NCBI GenBank assembly: GCA_030435675.1
Contig: CM059623.1
Location: 8,644,012-8,708,011 of the forward strand
DNA: 64,000 nucleotides
Direction: 5' to 3'
From: Steinernema hermaphroditum
Lineage: Eukaryota; Nematoda; Chromadorea; Rhabditida; Steinernematidae
Shown: positions 32,806 through 42,899 of the stretch, one piece after another
How positions within the stretch are numbered: position 1 is the stretch's first letter
Layout of the letters: the number at the start of each line of letters is the position of its first letter
The notes under the pieces: model-generated
What the model saw: the letters and a program-made list of their open reading frames with translations, nothing else
Databases searched by the model: none
What the model was told of the DNA's origin: nothing
Program-made: the position numbers and the translations under genes

Positions 32806-34540
32806 TCAGTGCAGCACGAGAGAGGAGTAGGAGGGAGGGCTGCTCGGAGGGGAGTAGGCCGGAGGAGAGTCGGCCTCCTTGGCCGAATCCGCGTGGAGTT
32901 CGGCGTTGGAGACGGAGCTGGAGCTGGACGGGCAAGGGCTCGGGAAGGAGGAGGTCAGGAGGGGAGGGGGCTGGTGACGCCGCGGGAAGGGCGTCCGGGG
33001 AGTGGAGAGACGACTGTAGCACACGGCGACGGAGAAGAGAAAGCCGAAGAGGCCGAAGAGGAGCAGAAGGTCCACTCGCCAGGTCACCTCCTTGCGCCGA
33101 TCGCCCTGAAGCATTGAAGTTGGCGCTTCTTTTTAGGCATTTGAACAACGCGCAACGATATCTCCAAGTTTGGGGGCCCCTTCCAGGGCCTGCGCGACAA
33201 CATAGACTCTGGATTCGATGGATTCAGAGAGTTCGATCGGACTTCCGATGAGATATTTTAAGATGACAAATCTCTTGGGAGTGCGCCACGCTAAACAAAT
33301 TTTCGTTCGTTGAAGCTTTGGATGGAGATATTTTTGGAACGAGCCGTTAAAAACATGAAATCTCTCGGTTGTCAGTACACTGTCGAGTCTAAATGAGGGT
33401 CCATTATGTCCACAAAAAGATTACTGACGGTCACTTAAACTAAAGTCAGAATTAGCCTGAATCAAAATTAAGAAAAATGGAATTAGAAGTTCGCGTGAAG
33501 ATAGAAGGGACGACGTAGCGGCGAGACAGACACAGCAGACACGCAATTCTAGCGAATTTAAAGAAACGAAAGGTTCGCTTTTGAGCTAAACGCCGAGAGA
33601 GAAATACCGCAGCTACACTTGGTCCAACTGCGGGGTGTCGTTCTCTTCGGAACGTGCTATAAAACAGCGCCTAATGATACCTTTGGAAGACATTCCAGGG
33701 TCCGCTTCCCCTCGCCGTACATCTCGAGCAGTTTCTCTGCAACGTCCTCGTTTCTCTGCAGAAGCCGAAGACACTCAGCGTCGATTCCGGGAGTCCTCTT
33801 CGCCTTCAGTTCTCTCCAGCACTCCCCTAGAAGTCACTTTGCTCGTGGCACGGGGAAACGTTCCTTACTGAGGACGTCCCCTTGCGCGCTCGTCGAGTTG
33901 ATGACCTTATCGGCCATCTGGTCGTAGAAGTCCAGCTCGAAGAGGACCTCGTCCTTCCGCTCCAGGATGGCGATGCTCGAGAGGGCTTTGCAGAGGCTGA
34001 GGAAGCGTTCCAGCGAGAGAACTCGAAGCTCTTTCTTCACAAGTGGAGCAGATTCCTCGCCATCGCTGTCGGGCTGGGAACGAGGTCCGCGTTAGGAGAG
34101 GGCCCTGTGGTCCTACCGTAGTCGCGTAGTCCTGCAGAAAGGAAATGACTCTAACGAGAATCGTCTTGCGCTCCTCGTGCACTATTTCCGCGTAGGCCGT
34201 GGTACCGTATCCCTTCGCCTGTTTCCGCATCATGAGGTTGAAGTCCCTCTGCAGACTCTCGGTGATGTTCTCGGCGAACTGCAGGAAGTAGTCGAATTTG
34301 ACGTCGGAAGGCACGTGTTCGTCCGTCCACACTTCTGTCGAGTCGACCGATATGGATGTCGAGATGTCGGAGCTTACCTGTCCAGAGGCCCTTCTCCAGG
34401 TGCCTCCGCTCGGCGAAGTCCCTCTTCGCCTTGACGGAGAGTCCGATGAAGAAGGCGAGGACCAGGAGCGAAAGGACGGCCAGACACAGGTCCCGCTCGC
34501 AGGTACGGTAGGAGCGCCGCCGGGCCGACGTCGGCGGCAT
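32806..34540 (-). CDS. Two-TM PPxY membrane protein, paralogue B (novel family)
   Basis: Same architecture as its neighbours. The N-terminal helix is RDLCLAVLSLLVLAFFIGLS. The helical ectodomain includes FDYFLQFAENITESLQRDFN and a YAEIVHEERKTILVRVISFL block, and the conserved Cys block is RTPGIDAECLRLLQ...LLEMYGEGKRTLECLP. An in-phase (phase 0) intron of about 590 bp leads to the last exon with helix VDLLLLFGLFGFLFSVAVCY and a Pro/Ser-rich tail carrying PPAY and PPSY. I join the two halves because the same phase-0 junction precedes the second helix in three paralogues and the tail matches that of paralogue C. The alternative is termination at a TAG at 33,613, leaving the tail exon as a fragment. 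The junction before RTPGID is also uncertain. Confidence 0.58.
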
Positions 34541-35393
34541 CGGAGGTTTCTTGACTCCTGGAGAGGACGCGAGGCGCCGCTGGCGCTCTTCGCCAAGTCG
34601 AGGAGAGATGACAAGCGAGAGGCAATCGATGAGGAAATTGCATCCTGGAATGTTGCAGCAGCTGCCGCTTGATGACGTCCACAAGGTGGCTCTGATTAAT
34701 AAGTGGCGCGTGTTTATCCAATTCGCCGAATTCTTCGCGGGGTCGAAGGTAGAGACTGTAGAGGGCTTCCTTCCTTTCAAATTTGCTCTTCGAAAGTCTT
34801 TTTTTTCCACACGACGAGGAGAGCGCCCCCCCCCCTTTCTCCTCTTCTCGGCTATGATCTCCAAGTACATTCAATTTCATGTGCCCTTCCCGGAAGCCTT
34901 GCTGAAGGATCTGCACTTGTCGGAATCCTCAAAATCTTTGGCGTTCTTGTACTTTAGGCGATCGGTGCTCTCTCCACCTATTGTCTCCGTTTCTGTCTTT
35001 TGTAGCCGAGAAACGTTCCTTGAATCGACACAGTACCCTTTCCACCACAGAACGGTTCATCGTCGACAAACACTTCCCGTTGCACAATACTTCCAGCCTG
35101 ACTCTCCGCAAACAGGCTCTTCTTGGTCTCGCGGTGTTTGCTCTTCAGTTTTTCTCCCTCTTCTTTCGCCCCAAAAGACATTTCCCGAGAAGAGAAAAAG
35201 CGGCGAAAACAGATGTCCAGCCTCCCTCCATCCACGTTCCCACGTGTTCTCCTATCGAATCCCTCGACTCCGCTCGGAGCGTTTTGGTCTTTTTTGAGTG
35301 TCGAGGCAGTGCAACAATAAAGCTCTGACGTTCTTATGTACAAAGTGAATGACCGGCATCTTCTGTCCCGTATCTGCGTTCACCCGACCACAC
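34541..35393. other. Spacer between paralogues B and C
   Basis: About 850 bp without a supported gene. It holds poly-C/T-rich tracts (for example near 34,828) and open frames without domain similarity. Confidence 0.45.
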
Positions 35394-36962
35394 CTAACAC
35401 GTCGCCGTCGAAGCGGAGCCTCCGGCGACCACGGACGCGTAGGGCGGCGGGCTGTGGGGCGGGGTGTAGGCGGGTGGGGGGTCGGTCTCCTTGGCGGCGC
35501 TCAGGAGCTCCGCCGAGGCCGAAGGGTCGGCGGAGGGGCGGAAGACGAACGGCGGAATGGCCACCGAGGAGAGGTCGTTGAAGGCGTGGGGGTCGTCGCC
35601 GGACAGGGGCTCGTCGGGGTCGCGTGCTTCGGCCTTCGCCTTCGAGTTGAAGAGAGTGACGGCGAAGACGATGATCAGGATCATCAGCATGAAGGGCCAC
35701 CGGGTGAACTCGTCGCGGCCGCCCTTCTCGGCGCAGATCGTCTGAAGCCTCTGTTATAAGGGGGGAGGGCTGAGGGGGAGACTCACCGAAGCCGGAAGAC
35801 AGCTGTCGCCCGAGTAGGAGAACTCCACGTAGAGCTCCGTGTACTTTTGAAAGAGGAATCCGGAGTCGGTGGGGTCCTTCAGGCAGCACTGCGACACTCC
35901 CGACGTGTTGAACTTGCGGTAGTTCGTCCACAGACGGTCTGAACATAAGAAAGATCAGTTGCCGGACCCCATGAAGCCGAGCAGAAATCAAAATATATCT
36001 AGGTCCTACAAAGAAAACACAATTTCCCTTTTCTTTTCTTTGTTTACTTTTAGACGATAATTAAAATCGACTTTTCGAAAACTGCCTCTCCGGACGTAAA
36101 GCCACCGTATCCTCGGAGATTTAATGACCAAAGACTCTAAGGACTCTCTATTTTAGCGCTACATCAGAGGTGTGCTTTCGGGAAGCCCTTGTATCCGAGT
36201 CCCCCCATCCGAGTACCTACCGGCCCTCTTGTCCATCTCGGCGACGGTCTTCTCGATCTCGGCGACCTCGCGGTCGTACTTGTCGAGGATCGCCTTCAGC
36301 TCCTCAGGCTTCACCTCCAACGGTCGTTTTATCATCTTGAGGACGAACTGGTTGAGTGCCCTTGTCCGCTCACAGGCGATTGTTTTCAAAAGTGCCTCGT
36401 AGGCCTGCCACATGTCCATCTGATTGGTAAGACGGTGAAGGATGACCTCCCTGGCGTAGCGCCCTTTAGCCTGAAATCGGCGAATTGGCGGCGCCTCCAC
36501 TTCCGTCTCTTACGCTCGAGAGGCGCGATTTGACGCCGTTCTTCTGCATCAGTAGACGCTGCGCCTCATCGTGCTCCGCCAGCATCCGCTCCAGGTCGGA
36601 GGTCATCGAGGCGTCGCGAAATCCGCCGGCCAGGGCGAGCACGAAGTGGCGCAGACGGAGATGGAACTCCTCCTGGAAGCGCTGGTCCTCCACGGCCGCC
36701 TTCCGGAGGTACCGTATCACGTCTGAAGGGGGTTACCAGGGAAAGGAGCGGTAGAATCACCATTGTCGGCGAGAACGGTCGTCGAGGGCGGCGGCTTCTC
36801 GGGTTTCACGAAGAGGGTGAAGAAGAGGAGCACGCAGAAGGCGAAGACGAGAAAGACGCAGTTGGCGACGGGCCGCGAGCACTGCGGCTTCGGCGGCTCC
36901 GCTTCGGAGGCGAGCTCCGCGGCGTCGGAGTCGGCGACGTCGACGACGGCGGCGGCGTTCAT
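35394..36962 (-). CDS. Two-TM PPxY membrane protein, paralogue C (novel family)
   Basis: The best-defined member. An acidic cytosolic N-terminus precedes helix 1 (ANCVFLVFAFCVLLFFTLFV). The ectodomain is helical (EDQRFQEEFHLRLRHFVLAL, then MDMWQAYEALLKTIACERTR and a coiled coil to EMDKRA). A phase-1 intron precedes DRLWTNYRKFNTSGVSQCCL, which continues to a block ending GDSCLPAS. A phase-0 intron then precedes helix 2 (FMLMILIIVFAVTLF). The tail of about 90 residues ends with PPPAYTPPHSPPPYASVV, containing two PPxY motifs in a Pro-rich context nearly identical to the tail of paralogue B. Function is unknown. PPxY motifs bind WW domains, so recruitment of a Nedd4-type ligase or another WW protein is a reasonable inference. 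Confidence 0.68.
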
Positions 36963-37692
36963 GGGGCGACGGAGGGGACGACACGCGGCGGTCGATACTG
37001 CCTGCCGACTGGAGAAGCGCCTCTTCCGGCGGCGGCGCGGCGGGCGCCACGGACCCGACGACGTCACGGCGTCGCGGAGCGGTGACGTCACCAGAGAGAC
37101 GCCGCCGTAAACACGAAGGAGCGCTGTTTACCGAAGGGAGGTAAGGAGAAAACAAAACAAAACGATTCAGAAGGGCCGGTTCTACTGGAAGAGGAGTCCT
37201 GGATCATTGGTGATCAATGTTCCCAGAAGGCGCACACGTTGGCCTCCGTTGAGGGTGATTCATGCTGACCAGGAGGGTGGGAACTGGAGTGAATCACAAT
37301 CGACTTTTCCATCGCAGATCACACAACGCTGATGCCAAAATTCTAGCCGAGGATTGGAATTGGGCAACTGCCATGTATTGGATTGATCCATAAAAAATGG
37401 CCGATGATTTAAGTAACAGTTTCTTAACATATGCATGCCTATCATCCCCGGAATTGACTATTTGACTAAGCAACTACAGTGCACTTCTCGAACAAAAGTC
37501 GGATCCCTCGTTCATCGGACACAGGGAGTTTGGGGTCGAAAAGTCGGTAGTAGGACTATTTAAGAATCCAAGGGTCATTTTTTCCACTATTGGCCTCTGT
37601 TTCCATGAAGTATAAATGAGCCCATGTAGTCTTTATATGGGCATGGTAGCTGTAAGTGATACGTACCTGCTGCATGTCTCCGTGGTCTGTTA

Positions 37693-38185
37693 TATTGGGT
37701 TGGTGGATAAGTTCTTGCGGTTTTTTTGATCTGCGGTTTTTCAGTATTTTTTGTTGTTGTGCCGCAGATTGTAACATATCGTTTGAAAGAGCTATCTTTG
37801 CTCTACAATAAAGCTATGTCTGAATTTCAAGGATATTCAGATGCAGGTTCCAGGAGGTAAAAAGCACCATCTCCGACATGTGCTTCTCTTCGCCTTCCGT
37901 CGAGGTCAAAATACGACGGAAGTTGCTCGGTGGTGCCTGTATATCAATAAGAAGGAAAGAAAAAATTGGTCATTCCAGAAGAAAAGACGAAGCCCACATC
38001 GAAAATAAACCTGCACCCCAAGAAGACAATGACCTGCATATGGTGGGATTGTGAAGGCTTGCTACAATGGGAAATGCTGCAGCGGAACGGAACAAAACAT
38101 GGTGATCCGACAAGGCCATCCGTTTTAAGTTTGCTCATGTTGTGCTATATGACGAACACAGAGATAGGTGCATTCGGTAGGTAAG
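37693..38185 (+). pseudogene. Mariner transposon remnant, internally deleted
   Basis: It starts TATTGGGTTGGTGGATAAGT, a mariner terminal repeat. A coding remnant then reads LRHVLLFAFRRGQNTTEVAR (N-terminal helix-turn-helix region). After a large internal deletion comes KPTSKINLHPKKTMTCIWWD, the block carrying a catalytic Asp, then a CEGLLQWEML-like continuation. The middle of the transposase and the right terminal repeat are missing, so the copy is dead. Confidence 0.8.
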
Positions 38186-38385
38186 AGCCAATGAATTAGA
38201 GAATGAGAATTAGTTGCACTCAACAACGCACCGATCAGTTTGGCCCTGAAGGGCCGAGAAGGCCAAAGTTGTCGGAGACGTTCTTAAGGGTGCTTCCAAC
38301 GTTTTCTGACAAAGAGTCGCTTCCAACAGAAGACGAAAGCTACTGCTCCCACTCTCGCTTAATGAATGGACTCAATGCCGTTATA

Positions 38386-38415
38386 TATTGGGTTGGAGCA
38401 TTGAAAATGGGACAC
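38386..38415 (+). repeat. Mariner-like terminal sequence (solo)
   Basis: TATTGGGTTGGAGCATTGAA then AATGGGACAC. It is similar to the solo end at 7,769 and points the same way as the remnant upstream, so it is not the latter's missing right end. Confidence 0.4.
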
Positions 38416-39267
38416 TTGATAAACATTCAATTTTTTTTCGCCATATTTACACTTTTGGCAAAATAGATGGATGATTTGTAGAGTACAGTGAACTGCCACC
38501 CTACATTATGATTCGGCACTTGTCCATTGCATTCCTCTTGATGTTAGAGGTTTTTTCATTTTTTATGATCATTTTTTTGGTACCTTGAGATGGCAAAATG
38601 CGAAGTGATGTACGGGCTTCCTATGGTATTAATTGTGTGATGGACGGTGACCTCTTTTAACCACGTGTATCCTTGGGTCTAACCTACCGAATGCACCTAT
38701 CTATGTGGTCGTCATATATCAGAACATGAGCTAATCTCAAAAAGATGGTCTTTTCGGATCATCGGATTTGATCATGCTCTGTTAACTCCAACATTTTTAA
38801 TTGGTTAAGTACCGTTGCAGAGAATGGGGATATAGAGCACTCACTCACAGCTACTATGCACGCATAACAACTTCCCGAGTTCACTTCTACTTCAAGGAAA
38901 TAGAGGCCAAATGTTTAAAAAAAGCAGACTTCAGGAACGGTGCCTGAAACCTGATATTTTCAAGTTGACATCTTGACAGTTGACACTAACATCTTAACCT
39001 CTTTTCCTTAAAGTTCTACGAAAACCATTTTTTACCTTTCGGGAATTATCATTGCCGTCTCATATATGGACAAGAAAGACACAATCACATTATATTTCTT
39101 CGGCTTCGTCTGGATACGATGTCCAAATAGATAGCGGTGCCATTCGCTTGTGATCAGAGTGGAGAAGTACTGACTTTCAAAGAGATGCACATCAGGCGAA
39201 CTGGGAAAACCACCATCGGAGCAGCAGACTTCAAAGTTTCAGTGGGACGTCGGCTTCAGGTGGTGAT

Positions 39268-39379
39268 CGGGCGGTAGTGACGGTCTTCTTGGCGAGACGT
39301 TGGAACTATCACTGGATTCCTGATGTTTCAGGCCTTCTGGTAGTCGGGGCGGTCATTGCGCCAAGAACGACCGCTCACT
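39268..39379 (+). repeat. Dispersed hairpin repeat R1 copy
   Basis: GGGCGGTAGTGACGGTCTTC, GGCGAGACGTTGGAACTA, CAGGCCTTCTGGTAGTCGGG and AGAACGACCGCTCACT align in order with 8,581-8,700. Confidence 0.6.
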
Positions 39380-39632
39380 CAAGTTATTACTGACCGAACC
39401 AACTATCGCTCCCGACCGATCGTCACCAACATGAATGGAAGTTGTGCGAACCGATTTGGCCAAAATTGTGTGTCATTGCTCAGTTCAATGCTCCAAATGA
39501 TGCAGGTGGGCTAATACAGCGTTTTATTTTTTAGTTTTAGCCAGAGCCGGCTCCGAAATTTCACCGAGTCCGCTTCACTGATTCGGCTGTTCCGACGTTG
39601 TGATGTATTGCGTAAGTATGAGGTATACACAT

Positions 39633-40688
39633 TCAGGTGAGATACACGGTGAATCTGTGAGTTTGCTTTAAATCGGCGGAGAAAGAAGCTTCGGTCTTGG
39701 GAAAAACGAAAGTCGACGCTTCGAAGATGGGGGTACTGGGTGTCGACTCGGCCTTGTTGCACCTTTCACACCTTTCCGCAATAAAATCGCTGAGCGGACC
39801 GACGAAGCTTCCGAGGACAAGTCCTGTCGCAATGCCAGCCATCAAGCAGAGTGACTGGAGGATGGAAATGCGGATGGGAAGAGCCTAGGTGGTCAGAATT
39901 AGAATTAGGTTCTGTGGGGTGTTGGATGTACCCTGTGGGAACACCTGTGGAAGTTCGTCTTCTCAGGCTGGTGATACATTTCCTTGTAGAGACTGAGAAT
40001 GCCTTCGACGGAGGAATCTTCCAGCATGCACTCGGGTCTGATGCCAGGGGTGCCGGTGATTCGGAGGTACTCCGAGGATCCACGGGGACATACAGAAGCT
40101 GTCCTCGACTTGAACGATTCCTCGATGGCCTGCAGCTTCGCCAGAGAATCGGCTGTCGAAGAATCCAGGAAATCCGAGAGAAAGAGGTCGAAGGCGACAG
40201 TTCTCTCCCTTCCAAGGTCCTCTAGGATCAGTTGACGGGCGATCTTATCGTCTGATGAACTCGAATACTTGTCCAAAAGGAGCCATATCTGACACAGAGG
40301 CAGAGATGACCGCTGTGGACACTGCTTGGACCCACCTCTTCTGTTCTGTTTCTGACAGAGTATTCCGCCGCCAGCTCCTTTTCCTCGGCCTCCATAGTGT
40401 CGAGGATCTCCTCGAAGGACGCCCCTGTCTGGTTTTGTCCGGCCGCGTAGCGCGCCAACTTCGAGTTGAATTCCGCCTGATTCTTCTCGAAAGAATCTAG
40501 TGATCTGCTGAAGTAGCAGGACGCATCTGGAGACAAGTTAGATGCCTCGGAACTCTCCGCTCACCTCTGTCGCCAAAGCAGAACTTCGCTCCTTTCGGGA
40601 TATCAGGGCCAGGCCTGTTCAAGATCACATAATGCATAAATGCGTAAATGAAGACGAAGAAGCATGGATATGCGATGAGTCGGCTCAT
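39633..40688 (-). CDS. Two-TM membrane protein, paralogue D (novel family, no PPxY)
   Basis: Helix 1 (IAYPCFFVFIYAFMHYVIL) follows only four residues. The ectodomain contains helices SLDSFEKNQAEFNSKLARYA, a stretch KIARQLILEDLGRERTVAFD that aligns with the ER-rich helix of its neighbours, and the conserved block TGTPGIRPECMLEDSSVEGI with KEMYHQ and a Cys in FHRC. A 45-bp phase-0 intron precedes helix 2 (SLCLMAGIATGLVLGSFVG). The tail is short, with paired cysteines (AERCERCNKAE), and lacks PPxY. Introns are short and restore frame at GDR/DASCYF and RTEE/IWLLLD. N-glycosylation sites (NQT, NRT) suit a lumenal loop. Confidence 0.66.
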
Positions 40689-40966
40689 CGGGACTCGTTG
40701 ACCGGCTAATGCGCGCCGACTGCCTATGTGATTATCGATCGGATCGGAGGCCGTTTGTGACGTCAGAGCGTCGCTAAAATTAGCGCTGAAGCGCTAAAAA
40801 TAGAACGAAACGACGCCATTTAGGAAAACTCTCTGAACGCCAAAAAAGGAACAGACAGATAGTGAGAGTTCTTTATTCTCAAATAGATCGTCTGCCTCTG
40901 TATCTCTAAAGGACATAGTGGGGCACAGGCTGTGCCTCACTTCAAAGGAAAGCTGAAAACTTCGCC

Positions 40967-42394
40967 CTAGCAACTACTAACAACAATGCTCGGAGGCGGT
41001 CGAAGAATCGGGATCGCAGAAGGAGGGATATGGTAGAGATGTTTCGGTCCGAAACCCTCTTTCGGGAGCATGAAATCCGGGTACACGAGGGGAATCTTCG
41101 ACCCTCTTCGGTGGCCCTGGTCACAGCGCCTGGAGAGTTGCAGGAGGGCGAGTCCGAAGGCGATGCACCCCACCGCCACACAGAGAACCAGTCGCTGATC
41201 CCTCTGGAATCGTCTATCTCTCGGAAGCCACCTCTGCACTCACCTCAGGCGTGTACTCGCAGTCGCACTCCCTGTGGCGAACGAAGCGATCTCGGTAGCA
41301 CCCGAAGAGGACGCCGGCGTTGTCGGCGTCGAGTTGGCATTTCGGGGTCAATCCCGGAGTCAACTCCTTCTTCTGCGTGCTCCACAGACGATCTGGAAAG
41401 AACTATTCCTTTCCCTGAGTGCCAGAATGGGGGCCGACCTATTTCTTTCGTTCTCTCTGCGACCAGATTCCGGATCTTGAGGACTTCTTCTTCATAGAAC
41501 TCCATCTTTTCCTCCAAGTCGGCAGAGGAATGGGAAGTGGGGCTGTCGATGAAGTCGATGAGGAACTCCTCCAAATCGCGGGCTCTGTCCGAAGAGAGAG
41601 TTTTGAGAAGAAGGTGGACGAGCCTCCTGTCGGACGATGTTTTGTTCGAAGTCAATTTCTCGAAAAGGTGATGTTTGGCCTGAAAGTGAACGACAAGTTC
41701 GTGGTTGTGTTCTTTGTTTAAGAGCGTTTGGAGACGAATCTGAGCGGAGACTAGTCCATGATTCGGGGCGGAGCGTTGGCTGCCTCAATGCCCTCAGTGG
41801 TCGATCTTCCCGCCGGGCCAATCATCCTCATCTATCATCCTCCCCTTCGGCTCTCACTCGCTAACCTTCTCCATCCGAAGACTAAATCCGTTCGCGCTAT
41901 CTACGGGCACTCCTTGAAGGGCGTTTTGATGGGGCCACAATGGTCAATTCAGCAATACCCTAGCGAAAAAAGACCCACAGTTTCGGTTCTAGAAGTGATG
42001 TGATGTCGGAGCATGATCTCCTTCTGTTTCTTTTCGTGGTGTACGAAGGAAAGGACGAGGACGTCGAGGGACGACCGATTCGAGGAGAGGTCGAAGAGGA
42101 TCCTGTCGAAGTGCTCCTTGAAGTGCGCGTCCATCTCGTTAAACTTCTCCATAGCTAGAAGAACCTCTGAAAGAGAGGATCCTGCTGGATAGAGGTGCAC
42201 TCACCGTCAGCGACGGACCCTCCGTCTCCGTTTCTTCTCTCTCCGAGTCGACTCGGAGACTCTCCTGATCTTCTCATTTCCTCGAAGATGCTGGGAAGAA
42301 AGACGACGAAGACGATGCAGAGGAGCAGAAAACCCCCAAGGACGAGTCCCCCGCGGTCGACTCTTCCGTGAGACCTAGTCAACAGGACTACCAT
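40967..42394 (-). CDS. Two-TM membrane protein, paralogue E (novel family, no PPxY)
   Basis: Helix 1 is GLVLGGFLLLCIVFVVFLPS. Ectodomain helices follow: VLLAMEKFNEMDAHFKEHFD, then after a longer intron LLLKTLSSDRARDLEEFLID and DLEEKMEFYEEEVLKIRNLV. A phase-1 intron precedes DRLWSTQKKELTPGLTPKCQ, the family block, which ends in CDCEYTPE. A phase-0 intron precedes helix 2 (RLVLCVAVGCIAFGLALLQL). The tail has Pro-rich segments (HIPPSAIPILRPPPS) but no PPxY. Intron positions match paralogue C exactly at both junctions. The stop of this gene lies 278 bp upstream of the paralogue D start. Confidence 0.66.
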
Positions 42395-42899
42395 CTACTT
42401 GGATTTCGAGGCGTCTTGATGCGGCCACAATCACCTCTTTCCGGCACGCAATAAACAAAATGGGACGCGGAGGAAGTGACTAAGTGATTATAGCCGAGTG
42501 GCGACACAGCACACGGTGTGTTTCATCTCGATATCATCGAAGGAATAACAAAAACACACACCGACACCTCAAGCAAAAATAGAAGCTGTTTTGCCAGGAG
42601 GATTGTGTTACACACACGGGGGTCAGAGGTTCCTCTCCTCAGTTGCAAGGTGATTGAGAAAGGTCACGTAATCCAGGCCCATGCATGTAAACGATAAATC
42701 ACAAATACAATATGCTGTTGACTGTAGGAAAGGGTCTCTGCTTCTCGCAGATTCAGTCGCCGTTGTGTTGCCAAACCTAAAAGGTTCGATATTGGAGGGG
42801 AAAGCGCCTAAATTCACCTTCTACTTCATTGGTTTCCATGACTTCCACCCGATTGGACAGCGTCTTTCGGGGTGCGCACAGAGCGCTCCTTGAACACAA
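42395..42899. promoter_or_regulatory. Divergent intergenic region between the array and the dynein gene
   Basis: About 500 bp between divergent start codons, so it probably holds both promoters. I see no clear TATA box or repeat. Confidence 0.4.

Larger units (their letters stand above)
36963..39632. other. Intergenic region with mariner remnant and repeat
   Basis: About 2.7 kb splitting the paralogue array. It contains a mariner remnant (37,693-38,185), a solo mariner-like end (38,386-38,415) and an R1 copy (39,268-39,379). It is AT-rich and has no intact gene. Confidence 0.55.

Noticed and set aside
33613..33615. TAG that would end paralogue B before its second helix
   Set aside because: A phase-0 intron joins the preceding exon to a helix-2 plus PPxY exon, as in paralogues C, D and E. 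Kept as an alternative, not preferred.
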